A DNA stretch of 57,434 nucleotides, taken from positions 1-57,434 of the forward strand of contig JBKCNM010000003.1 in the NCBI GenBank assembly GCA_046297395.1, read 5' to 3'. The first letter of the stretch is position 1; each line of letters starts with the position of its first letter. This document shows positions 34,714 to 43,012 of the stretch, in pieces. The stretch is from JBEICQ01 sp046297395. GTDB taxonomy: Bacteria; Bacteroidota; Bacteroidia; UBA4408. The notes below the pieces were generated by a model. It was not told where the DNA came from. It worked only from the letters and a program-made list of their open reading frames with translations, and searched no databases. The position numbers were made by a program, and so were the translations under genes.

Positions 34714-35877
34714 ATGACATCTGTATTGATTATTGATGATGAAAGAGCCATCAGAAACACCCTCAGAGAAATTCTTGAGTACGAAAAGTTTAAAGTAGAT
34801 GATGCTCAAGATGGGAAAGAAGCACTGATTAAGTTCAAAAAAAATTTGTACGACCTTGTGCTTTGTGACATCAAAATGCCCGGTGGAATGGATGGTCTTG
34901 AGCTTTTGCAGCAATTCAGAGAGCTCAATCCTGATGTGCCTGTTGTGATGATCTCCGGTCATGGAACCATCGAAACGGCCGTAGAATCGGTAAAAAAAGG
35001 GGCTTATGATTTTATTCAGAAACCGCTGGATTTAAACAGACTTTTACTCACCATCCGAAATGCAATAGAGAAATCTGAATTGGTTCAGGAAACCAAACAG
35101 CTACGAAAGAAAATAGTGAAGTCGGCCGAGATGATAGGAAAATCGCCTGCTATCCGGCAAATACTTGAAATAATAGAGAAAGTAGCACCCACAGAGGCAA
35201 GGGTTCTGATTACAGGTCCCAACGGTTCCGGAAAAGAATTGGTCGCCAAGTACCTGCATCAAAAAAGCAACAGAAGTAACTTGCCCCTCATTGAAGTGAA
35301 CTGTGCAGCCATTCCTGCCGAGTTAATAGAGAGCGAATTGTTTGGACATGAAAAAGGAGCATTTACCAGTGCAATTGCCTCCAAGAAGGGGAAATTTGAA
35401 CAGGCCGAAGGAGGCACCATTTTTCTGGATGAAGTAGGGGACATGAGTCTTGCAGCTCAGGCAAAAGTGCTGAGAGCTTTGCAAGAAAATAAAATTACGA
35501 GGGTAGGGGCAGAGAAAGATATAAAAATCAATGTGCGTGTAATTGCCGCAACCAACAAAGACCTCAGAAAAGAAATTGACCAAGGGAATTTCCGTGAAGA
35601 TCTTTATCATCGCTTGAATGTAATTCCGATCAGGGTTCCTGCTCTTGCCGAAAGAGCAGATGACATTCCCTTGCTGGCAAATTATTTTCTGGAAACCATC
35701 TGTGCCGAAAACGGAGGTACAAAAAAGGTCATCACCCAGGGCGCAATGGAAAAACTAAAATCCTACCCTTGGACAGGCAACATCAGGGAGCTAAGAAATG
35801 TAATTGAGCGCTTGGTTATACTTTCCGGAAAAAGCATCACAGAAAACGATGTGGAACTTCACGCATCCCGATTCTAA
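34714..35877 (+). CDS. Sigma-54-type response regulator lacking a DNA-binding domain
   Basis: A 387-residue protein with an N-terminal receiver domain (acidic pair in VLIIDDERA, phosphoacceptor Asp in LVLCDIKMPG, Lys in QKPLDL) and an AAA+ sigma-54 interaction domain: Walker A GPNGSGKE near 168-175, the sigma-54 contact loop GAFTSA (canonical GAFTGA) near 216-221, Walker B GGTIFLDEVGDM, and arginine-finger and sensor regions ending NIRELRNVIERL. The protein stops soon after the AAA+ lid (ENDVELHASRF), so the usual C-terminal Fis-type helix-turn-helix is missing. The start at 34714 follows the MBL gene by one base; the earlier in-frame start lies within that gene. No histidine kinase is adjacent. 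Confidence 0.9.
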   Translation: MTSVLIIDDERAIRNTLREILEYEKFKVDDAQDGKEALIKFKKNLYDLVLCDIKMPGGMDGLELLQQFRELNPDVPVVMISGHGTIETAVESVKKGAYDFIQKPLDLNRLLLTIRNAIEKSELVQETKQLRKKIVKSAEMIGKSPAIRQILEIIEKVAPTEARVLITGPNGSGKELVAKYLHQKSNRSNLPLIEVNCAAIPAELIESELFGHEKGAFTSAIASKKGKFEQAEGGTIFLDEVGDMSLAAQAKVLRALQENKITRVGAEKDIKINVRVIAATNKDLRKEIDQGNFREDLYHRLNVIPIRVPALAERADDIPLLANYFLETICAENGGTKKVITQGAMEKLKSYPWTGNIRELRNVIERLVILSGKSITENDVELHASRF

Positions 35878-35917
35878 GCTGTTGGAACCTACTGCTTATT
35901 TGGGTTAGAATAGGCAA

Positions 35918-35950
35918 GAAAAAAAATAACCATCCGAAGATGGTTATTTA
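35918..35950. terminator. Bidirectional terminator between response regulator and rpmA
   Basis: AAATAACCATC and GATGGTTATTT form a perfect 11-bp stem with a CGAA loop. It is flanked by an A run on the left and ends in T residues on the right, so it can act for the plus-strand regulator gene and the minus-strand rplU-rpmA operon. Confidence 0.8.
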
Positions 35951-35971
35951 CATAAGAGTTTTATTTGTGTA

Positions 35972-36229
35972 TCAGGCTACCGGTACTACCGATACAAATG
36001 ATTTGTTGTTTTTTGTTTTCCTGAACTCCACTTTGCCGTCGGTGAGCGCAAATAGGGTGTGGTCTTTACCGATACCTACATTGTCGCCGGGGTTGTGACG
36101 GGTTCCGCGTTGCCTTACGATGATGTTACCTGCAATGGCAAGTTGACCACCGAATATTTTTACTCCAAGTCTTTTGCTGTGAGATTCACGACCGTTCTTT
36201 GAACTGCCGACTCCTTTTTTGTGTGCCAT
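35972..36229 (-). CDS. rpmA: 50S ribosomal protein L27
   Basis: L27 lies near the peptidyl transferase centre. The 85-residue protein starts MAHKKGVGSSKNGRESHSKR and contains the RLGVKIFGGQ and ARTQG-like RQRGTRHNPGDNVGIGKDHTLFAL segments. There is no N-terminal extension needing cleavage, unlike in Firmicutes. It is nine bases downstream of rplU in the usual rplU-rpmA operon. Confidence 0.98.
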   Translation of the reverse strand: MAHKKGVGSSKNGRESHSKRLGVKIFGGQLAIAGNIIVRQRGTRHNPGDNVGIGKDHTLFALTDGKVEFRKTKNNKSFVSVVPVA

Positions 36230-36238
36230 GGCTTGATC

Positions 36239-36550
36239 TTAAAGCTTGATGTTTTCGATTTGGATTTTTGTGAATTGCTGGCGGTGACCATTGGACTTCT
36301 GATATCCTTTGCGCCTTTTCTTCTTGAATACGATTACCCTGTCACCTTTTAGATGTTCGATAACCTTTGCGGAAACACTTGCTCCGCTGATAACCGGGGC
36401 GCCAACAGTAATTTTGCCAGCGTTGTCAACCAACAATACCTTGTCGAACTGAAGACTGGTATTGATGTCTGATTCCAAACGATGAACAAACAACTGCTGG
36501 TCTTTTTGCACTTTAAATTGCTGCCCTGCTATTTCTACTATTGCGTACAT
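36239..36550 (-). CDS. rplU: 50S ribosomal protein L21
   Basis: L21 binds 23S rRNA in the 50S subunit. The 103-residue protein begins MYAIVEIAGQQFKVQKDQ and ends with the conserved KKRRKGYQKSNGHRQQFTKIQIENI region. First gene of the rplU-rpmA operon, with a TATATTTG promoter box upstream on the minus strand. Confidence 0.98.
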   Translation of the reverse strand: MYAIVEIAGQQFKVQKDQQLFVHRLESDINTSLQFDKVLLVDNAGKITVGAPVISGASVSAKVIEHLKGDRVIVFKKKRRKGYQKSNGHRQQFTKIQIENIKL

Positions 36551-36570
36551 AGACCTTATTTTTGGGACGG

Positions 36571-36578
36571 CAAATATA
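36571..36578 (-). promoter_or_regulatory. TAnnTTTG -7 element of rplU-rpmA
   Basis: TATATTTG on the minus strand, 20 bases before the rplU ATG. No TTG lies 17-20 bases upstream of it, so only the -7 element is supported. Confidence 0.45.
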
Positions 36579-36709
36579 TACTTTTTTATTCACAAGAGGA
36601 TGGGCCAAAAATTCTCTTTTCCCCCGAGATTTTGTTCTTAACCTTAAAATCACCTTAAAATTTGAATATAATTCCTTTCTTTGTGCCTATCAATCAACCA
36701 AAATCCAAC

Positions 36710-39700
36710 ATGAAAAAATTACTAATTGTCTGTTCAATGGGCATTTTGGCGCTTGTTCACAGCGCGGTTTTTGCCCAGTATTGTGTTCCTACCTCCCAAT
36801 TTGGTACAACACAGAACGATTTTATCAATGGAGTCACCCTTGGTACCATCAGCAACTTGAACACGGGTGGCACACAAGGTACGACCTACAACAACTACAC
36901 TTCCCAGTCCACAAACCTTTCGGCAGGTGCAACTTTTCAGCTTGTGATCAATGCCGGACCAACCATCAACGATACCTATGCGGCATGGATTGATTACAAC
37001 AACAACCAATTGTTTACCGATACCCTTGAGAAGCTGGGTGAGGTAACGGCAACGGTGGCAGGGCAAACCCTCACAATAACCTTTACTGTTCCTCCCGGTG
37101 TAAACCTTGACACAACCAGGCTGAGGGTGAGAAATGCAAGACAAACCACCAATCTTAATCCTTGTACCAATTACACCCGTGGTGAGACAGAGGACTACTC
37201 TGTAGTTTTGGTGGCTGCAGGTGGTGCTCCTCCCATAGCAGCTTTTGGCGCCAATCCTGTAAATACTTCCCTTGGGAATACAGTTGCTTTTGTAGACAGT
37301 TCATTAAACACACCTACCTCATGGCAATGGACTTTTGCCGGTGGTACGCCATCCACTTCCAACTTGCAGAATCCAACAGGAATTGTTTACAATTCTGTGG
37401 GTTGTTATGCAGTAACGCTAACAGTAACCAATGCTGCAGGGAGCAATACCCTTACCAGAACATGTTATGTAATTGTTCAACCGGCCAATCCTTATTGCAG
37501 CAGTCTTCATTCAGTGAACTGCAGTGCAATCAACAACATCAATGGCGTAACCATTACCGGAACACCCCTCAACAATGTAGGCAGTGGCTGCGGCAGTGCA
37601 AGTGGTACAGCATACACTGCTTATACCTCTTCACAGTATACAGCTACCCTTTACCGGGGCAACAATTATCAGCTGAATGTAACGACTTCCTCCTCCAATC
37701 TCATTTCTTGTTGGATTGATTACAACCAAAACAACACATTTGAAGCTTCAGAGTGGACCCAAATTACCACTGCCTCCACAGCGAATCTTGCATCAACGGT
37801 GATCTTAAACATCCCTTCCAACGCAAGCCTTGGCACTACAAGGATGCGTATTCGCAGCCGTTCACTCACAAATGGCGGAGGCGGAGGCGGAACGCCCAAT
37901 ACCATTACAGGGACTGATGCTTGCACAAGTTTCCAGAATGGAGAAACAGAAGATTATCAGATAAGCATTGACAATGCTCCTCCCCAGCCACCCGTTGCAA
38001 GTTTTACTTCAAATACCTTAAGCATTACACAGGGACAGTCGGTGAGCTTTACCGATTTGAGCAGCAATAACCCAACCGCATGGCAATGGACATTTACAGG
38101 TGCGGCTGTTACAAGTTCTACCGTGCAAAATCCAAGCGGGATTGTTTACCCAACACCGGGGTGTTATGATGTTAAGTTAAGGGCAAGCAATGCACAAGGT
38201 GCTGACTCGCTCATACAGGTTTGTTACCTCACAGTTAACCCACCTGAGTATTGCAGCACTTTGCATTCTGTAAACTGCTCCGGCGCTGATAACATCAGCA
38301 GGTTTTCCATTACCGGAACAAGCCTTCAGAATTCCACTGCTTGCGGATCGCTCAACGGGAATGCATTTTCAGTATATCCTGCAGCCGATTCTACCACCGC
38401 CACATTATACACCACGGGAAGTTATCAGATGAATGTAACAACTACAGGTACCAAATTGGTTGGTATCTGGATTGACTATAACCATGACATTGCATTTGAT
38501 ACCACTGAGTTTATTTCAGTGACCAATCAATCGGTTACCAATGTTCCCTCTTCAGTAAATATTGTTATTCCGGGAAATGCGCTCACCGGGAATACCCGCA
38601 TGCGTGTGCGCAGCAGGAGCCTTTTCAATGGTGGCGGCGGCGGTGGTACCAATACGCTTACTGCAGCCAATGCCTGTACGATTTTTCAGAATGGAGAAAC
38701 AGAAGATTATGTCATTCAAATTCAGCCACCACCTCCACTCACACCTGTTGCTGCATTTTCTGCAGACAGTGTGAATATTTTCTCAGGACAAAATGTTGAC
38801 TTCAGCGATTTATCCACCAATTTGCCAACTTCCTGGTCATGGTCTTTCCCGGGTGGAGTTCCTTCTTCCTCTACACAGCAGAATCCTCAGAACATTGTTT
38901 ACGCAACTCCGGGCTGTTATCCCGTGACACTGATTGCCGGCAACTCATTTGGCAATGATACAATCTCAGTAACCTGCTATATTACAGTTACCACACCACC
39001 CATTTGCAACACAGGTTTGCATACTGCCAATTGCAGTGTAAACGACAACATCAATACGGTTTCTATCGCTGGCACCACACTCAATAATGCCAATACCGGT
39101 TGCAATGGTTCCACCACTTCTTTGGGCTATAACCTGTTTCCTTTCAATGGGAATACAACCGCAAGTTTATTTGTTGGTGGCAATTATTCAATCAGTGTTA
39201 CAACCAATGTGGCAAGAATCATAGGCATGTGGATTGATTACAATCAGAACAACCAGTTTGATGCTTCAGAATTTACGCAGGTTACCACCAATTCCACTGC
39301 CAATGTGGCCTCCACAGTTTCTTTTCTCATCCCATCTACTGCCTTGTTAGGACCTACACGCATGCGCATACGCAGCAGGAATCCTGCTGGTGCACTTACC
39401 GCAACCGATGCCTGCACAACCTTCGGATCAGGCGAAACAGAGGATTATACAATCACCCTTGCGAGCCCTCCCCAGCTCCCTCCTGTGGCAGCATTTTCTG
39501 CAAACGCACTTACCGTTAATGCAGGTTCTACGGTAAACTTTAGCGATCTCTCCTCTAACATACCTACCACTTGGAACTGGACTTTTACCGGTGGTTTGCC
39601 TGCTACTTCAAACAGTCAGAATCCAACAGGAATCACCTATAACAATGTGGGCTGTTATGCAGTTACCCTGATTGCTACAAATGCATTCGGAAGTGATACG

Positions 39701-42700
39701 GCTTTTACTGTTTGTTACATCAATGTGGTTCCTCCACCTTATTGTTCAAACCTTCATACCAACACCTGCGCTGGTGGGGGTGGGGGTGCTGTCATCAGCA
39801 TCAACACGGTTGCCATATCGGGTACAACATTTAACAATGCAAATACCGGCTGTACCGGAACAAGCGGAAACTCCTACACGATTTATTCCCCTTCTGCCGG
39901 AACCACGGCAGTATTAAACCGCGGTGCGGCCTATGACTTTTCTGTCACTACTTCCGCAACGGCCAATATCTCCATCTGGATTGACTTCAACCAAAACACA
40001 CAGTTCGATGCAAATGAATGGTATCAGGTTGCTGCCAGTGTTCCAGGCAACATTCCTGCAACCATCAGTATTCCTATTCCAAGCACAGCCCTCACCGGTA
40101 TCACCGGAATGCGTGTAAGATGTAGAAGCACCGCAGGATCCAATATTGCCACAGATGCATGTACTAGCTTCGGAACCGGAGAAACAGAAGATTACAAAGT
40201 GACCATAGCTGCCGGTGGAAACAATCCTCCTGAGGCAAATTTTGCTGCCAACTTTACCAGTATTTCTCCTTTTGGAAGCATCAATTTCAGTGATCTCTCC
40301 ACCAATACCCCTACTGCTTGGTCCTGGTCCTTTCCGGGCGGAAGTCCCTCTACATCCTCAGTACAAAATCCTTCCGGAATCGTTTATGGCACCCCCGGAA
40401 CCTATTCCGTTACATTGATTGCATCCAACGCCTTCGGAAGCGATACCCTTACGCTGTCTAATTACATTACGGTAACACAGGCTGCTTCTTTCTGCATCCC
40501 TGTGCATTCTGCATCCTGTACAAACAATTTTATCAATGCTGTACAGATTGTAGGAACCACACTCAACAATGCAAATACCGGTTGTACATCTTTAGACGGA
40601 CAGGCGTTTACGGCTTACCCTGCCACAGGAAGTACCACCGCATCCATCAACAGAAACCAGTCATACAGCATACGCGTAACTACCAATACAGCCCAGAGAA
40701 TTTCTGTGTGGATTGATTACAACCACAACAATATTTTTGAAGCATCTGAATGGACCCAGATTGCCACTACCAGCACACCAAATGTGGCCAGCACAGCTAC
40801 ACTGTTTATTCCCAATACTGCTGTTGCCGGTCCAACAGGAATGCGCATTCGCAGCAGGGTGATCACAGGCGGTGGAGGCGGTGGAACCAATGGAGCCAAC
40901 GATCCATGCACCTCTTTCCCAACGGGAGAAACAGAAGATTATACAATCAATATTTTTAATCCATCACTCATCCCGGTTGCTGATTTTATTGCAAACAGTA
41001 ATACCACTATTTGTCAGGGAGGAAGTGTAAGTTTTACCAATACTAGTTCCAACAATCCATTGGTTTATCAATGGAATTTCCAGGGTGCTGCAGATACAAC
41101 CTCTTCCTCTGAAAATGCCACAGCTACCTATCCCAACGCAGGTACATTTACGGTAAGTCTCACTGCCACCAACGGAAATGGTTCAAATACAAAAACCGTG
41201 AACGCCATGGTAACCGTACTTCCTAATCCTCTGGCAAATGCAGGACCTGACACAACCATATGCATAGGATCTGCAGTGCAGCTACAGGCAACAGGAGGGA
41301 CCGGTTATTCCTGGTCTCCCGCACAAAACCTAACGGGTACCAACATTGCCAACCCGATTGCCAATCCCCAAACAACCACTACCTATGTGGTAAATGTAAG
41401 CACCAATGGTTGTACCTCTTCAGATACGGTGATTGTTACCATCAACAATCCGGCATTGAACGGAACAGCAGGGGTGGATGTAAATGTTTGTCGCGGCGCT
41501 TCTGTAAACATGAATGCGTCCGGAGGAACAGATTATCAATGGTCGCCTTCTACCGGTTTGAGCGCAAGTAATGTGTCCAACCCTCAGGCATCTCCAACAA
41601 ATACCACTACTTACAATGTGACCATCTTTAACGGAAATTGCTCATTCGTTGATCAGGTGGTGGTGAATGTAGTTGGAGAAAATGCCACAGCAGGTTTGGA
41701 TGTAACTGTTTGTCCCGGAAACACAGCCGCATTGGGAGCATCCGGAGGTGCCAATTATTTTTGGACACCTTCCACAGGCTTGAGTAATCCCACCATTGCC
41801 AATCCGGTAGTAAGTCCTTTGCAAACCAGCACCTATGTGGTTTCAATCATCAATGGTACTTGTGTTTTTGTAGATACGCTAGTGGTGAATGTAGGCAATG
41901 TAAGTGCCAATGCAGGTGCAGATGCAAGCATTTGCGCAGGCAGCAGCACACAGTTGCTTGCAACGGGTGGTGCAAGTTACTCCTGGTCGCCTTCTACCGG
42001 TCTTTCAGATACCACTTTGGCCAACCCAATTGCCTCCCCATCGAGCACCACTACTTATGTGGTAACAGCCTCTTCAGGAAATTGCACAGCTGTGGATACT
42101 CTTGTGGTAACAGTTGTACCGGGTCTCAATCTGAGTGCAGGAGCCGACTTGCAGGTTTGCCAGGGAGGAACAGTTGTGCTGTCTGCTTCATCCAACGGAG
42201 CCAACTCCTATTCATGGTCACCGGCATCTTTGGTAAACAACCCAAACAGTGCAAGCACGCAGGCATCACCACTGGTAAATACCACCTTTGTTGTTTTGGC
42301 TTCCAACGCTTTCTGTGAAGATACCGATACCATAGAGGTTAGCATTCTTCCCTTGCCCGCTACACCGGTGCTGAACGCAAATACGGATGGTACAATTTCA
42401 GCAATTGCCGCCGATGCTGCCACTTTCGTTTGGTTTGTGGATGGCAGCAACATAGCTGCTTCCGGCAGCACCATCACTCCCACGCAAGACGGATTATACA
42501 CCGCTTTGGCAGTCTCTTCAGGTGGTTGCCTTTCTGATACTTCCGCCGGCTTACCCTATATTATTACTTCTTTATTCGAAACAGCTACAGCCAATAAACT
42601 TGTGGTGATGCCTAATCCTGCAAACGATAGAATTACCATATCCTGTGATTTAACGCTCGATACCTCAGCCAGGCTTTGCTTGTTTGATCTGAGTGGCAGA

Positions 42701-42841
42701 ATGGTCATGGAGATTGACTCAGCAGTTCCTTCAGGCACCTACATAAAAACGGTGGATATCACCAGTTTAAGCCCCGGAACTTATGTGCTCTCGGTATTTT
42801 CAAACGGCGTACAAACGGCGACAAGAATCATCAGGCAGTAA
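36710..42841 (+). CDS. Giant T9SS-secreted surface protein with alternating GEVED and PKD domains
   Basis: A 2,043-residue secreted protein. After the signal peptide (MKKLLIVCSMGILALVHSAVFA) come six units, each a GEVED domain (WIDYN..., then MRIRSR..., then GETEDY) followed by a PKD-like domain (VSFTDLSSNNPTAWQWTF-type). Approximate unit starts are 36780, 37490, 38250, 39000, 39740 and 40485. Five shorter repeats of about 75 residues (C-x-G start, GG-x-x-YSWSPSTGL, TTTYVV end) span about 41225-42350. A type A sorting domain ends the protein (LVVMPNPANDRITI to RIIRQ). Three GEVED copies contain a run of six glycines. A large adhesin or cell-surface filament is likely; ligands are unknown. The ATG at 36710 is chosen because it begins the signal peptide. 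Confidence 0.9.
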   Translation: MKKLLIVCSMGILALVHSAVFAQYCVPTSQFGTTQNDFINGVTLGTISNLNTGGTQGTTYNNYTSQSTNLSAGATFQLVINAGPTINDTYAAWIDYNNNQLFTDTLEKLGEVTATVAGQTLTITFTVPPGVNLDTTRLRVRNARQTTNLNPCTNYTRGETEDYSVVLVAAGGAPPIAAFGANPVNTSLGNTVAFVDSSLNTPTSWQWTFAGGTPSTSNLQNPTGIVYNSVGCYAVTLTVTNAAGSNTLTRTCYVIVQPANPYCSSLHSVNCSAINNINGVTITGTPLNNVGSGCGSASGTAYTAYTSSQYTATLYRGNNYQLNVTTSSSNLISCWIDYNQNNTFEASEWTQITTASTANLASTVILNIPSNASLGTTRMRIRSRSLTNGGGGGGTPNTITGTDACTSFQNGETEDYQISIDNAPPQPPVASFTSNTLSITQGQSVSFTDLSSNNPTAWQWTFTGAAVTSSTVQNPSGIVYPTPGCYDVKLRASNAQGADSLIQVCYLTVNPPEYCSTLHSVNCSGADNISRFSITGTSLQNSTACGSLNGNAFSVYPAADSTTATLYTTGSYQMNVTTTGTKLVGIWIDYNHDIAFDTTEFISVTNQSVTNVPSSVNIVIPGNALTGNTRMRVRSRSLFNGGGGGGTNTLTAANACTIFQNGETEDYVIQIQPPPPLTPVAAFSADSVNIFSGQNVDFSDLSTNLPTSWSWSFPGGVPSSSTQQNPQNIVYATPGCYPVTLIAGNSFGNDTISVTCYITVTTPPICNTGLHTANCSVNDNINTVSIAGTTLNNANTGCNGSTTSLGYNLFPFNGNTTASLFVGGNYSISVTTNVARIIGMWIDYNQNNQFDASEFTQVTTNSTANVASTVSFLIPSTALLGPTRMRIRSRNPAGALTATDACTTFGSGETEDYTITLASPPQLPPVAAFSANALTVNAGSTVNFSDLSSNIPTTWNWTFTGGLPATSNSQNPTGITYNNVGCYAVTLIATNAFGSDTAFTVCYINVVPPPYCSNLHTNTCAGGGGGAVISINTVAISGTTFNNANTGCTGTSGNSYTIYSPSAGTTAVLNRGAAYDFSVTTSATANISIWIDFNQNTQFDANEWYQVAASVPGNIPATISIPIPSTALTGITGMRVRCRSTAGSNIATDACTSFGTGETEDYKVTIAAGGNNPPEANFAANFTSISPFGSINFSDLSTNTPTAWSWSFPGGSPSTSSVQNPSGIVYGTPGTYSVTLIASNAFGSDTLTLSNYITVTQAASFCIPVHSASCTNNFINAVQIVGTTLNNANTGCTSLDGQAFTAYPATGSTTASINRNQSYSIRVTTNTAQRISVWIDYNHNNIFEASEWTQIATTSTPNVASTATLFIPNTAVAGPTGMRIRSRVITGGGGGGTNGANDPCTSFPTGETEDYTINIFNPSLIPVADFIANSNTTICQGGSVSFTNTSSNNPLVYQWNFQGAADTTSSSENATATYPNAGTFTVSLTATNGNGSNTKTVNAMVTVLPNPLANAGPDTTICIGSAVQLQATGGTGYSWSPAQNLTGTNIANPIANPQTTTTYVVNVSTNGCTSSDTVIVTINNPALNGTAGVDVNVCRGASVNMNASGGTDYQWSPSTGLSASNVSNPQASPTNTTTYNVTIFNGNCSFVDQVVVNVVGENATAGLDVTVCPGNTAALGASGGANYFWTPSTGLSNPTIANPVVSPLQTSTYVVSIINGTCVFVDTLVVNVGNVSANAGADASICAGSSTQLLATGGASYSWSPSTGLSDTTLANPIASPSSTTTYVVTASSGNCTAVDTLVVTVVPGLNLSAGADLQVCQGGTVVLSASSNGANSYSWSPASLVNNPNSASTQASPLVNTTFVVLASNAFCEDTDTIEVSILPLPATPVLNANTDGTISAIAADAATFVWFVDGSNIAASGSTITPTQDGLYTALAVSSGGCLSDTSAGLPYIITSLFETATANKLVVMPNPANDRITISCDLTLDTSARLCLFDLSGRMVMEIDSAVPSGTYIKTVDITSLSPGTYVLSVFSNGVQTATRIIRQ
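37490..40960 (+). repeat. Tandem GEVED-PKD coding repeats, five well-matched units
   Basis: Within the giant surface gene, units of about 750 bases recur with starts near 37490, 38250, 39000, 39740 and 40485. Each begins YC(S/N)-x-LH-x-x-x-C, contains WIDYN-x-N-x-x-F, MR(I/V)RSR and NGETEDY or GETEDY, and all but the last reach a full PKD domain within this span. The copies have diverged in sequence, so this is protein-level repetition more than recent DNA duplication. A sixth, more divergent unit precedes them at about 36780. Confidence 0.8.
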
Positions 42842-42878
42842 GCCAATAAACAATGTAATTTTAAGTCTCAATTTTCAG

Positions 42879-42907
42879 AAAGGCAGTACTTTACGGTACT
42901 GCCTTTT
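42879..42907 (+). terminator. Terminator after the giant surface gene
   Basis: AAAGGCAGTAC and GTACTGCCTTT form an 11-bp stem around a six-base loop, followed by a further T. It lies 38 bases past the stop and just before the hppA promoter. Confidence 0.8.
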
Positions 42908-42925
42908 GCTTTTTAGATAGCTTGC

Positions 42926-42957
42926 TTTTGCCCGATTAAGGATATTTTTTACTTTTG
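42926..42957 (+). promoter_or_regulatory. Promoter of hppA
   Basis: TTTTG ending at 42930, a 19-base spacer and TACTTTTG at 42950-42957 match the Bacteroidota consensus exactly. The ATG is at 43013, giving a leader of about 50 bases. Confidence 0.8.
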
Positions 42958-43012
42958 CCGACCCTTTTTCAAAGGGTTCTAAAAGACAAAAAGATAAAGT
43001 AAAACGAAACTT

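Noticed and set aside
37860..40890. Repeated GGN tracts as CRISPR repeats or G-quadruplex regulatory sites
   Set aside because: They lie in frame inside coding repeats and encode glycine loops. There is no repeat-spacer pattern, and a regulatory role is unsupported.
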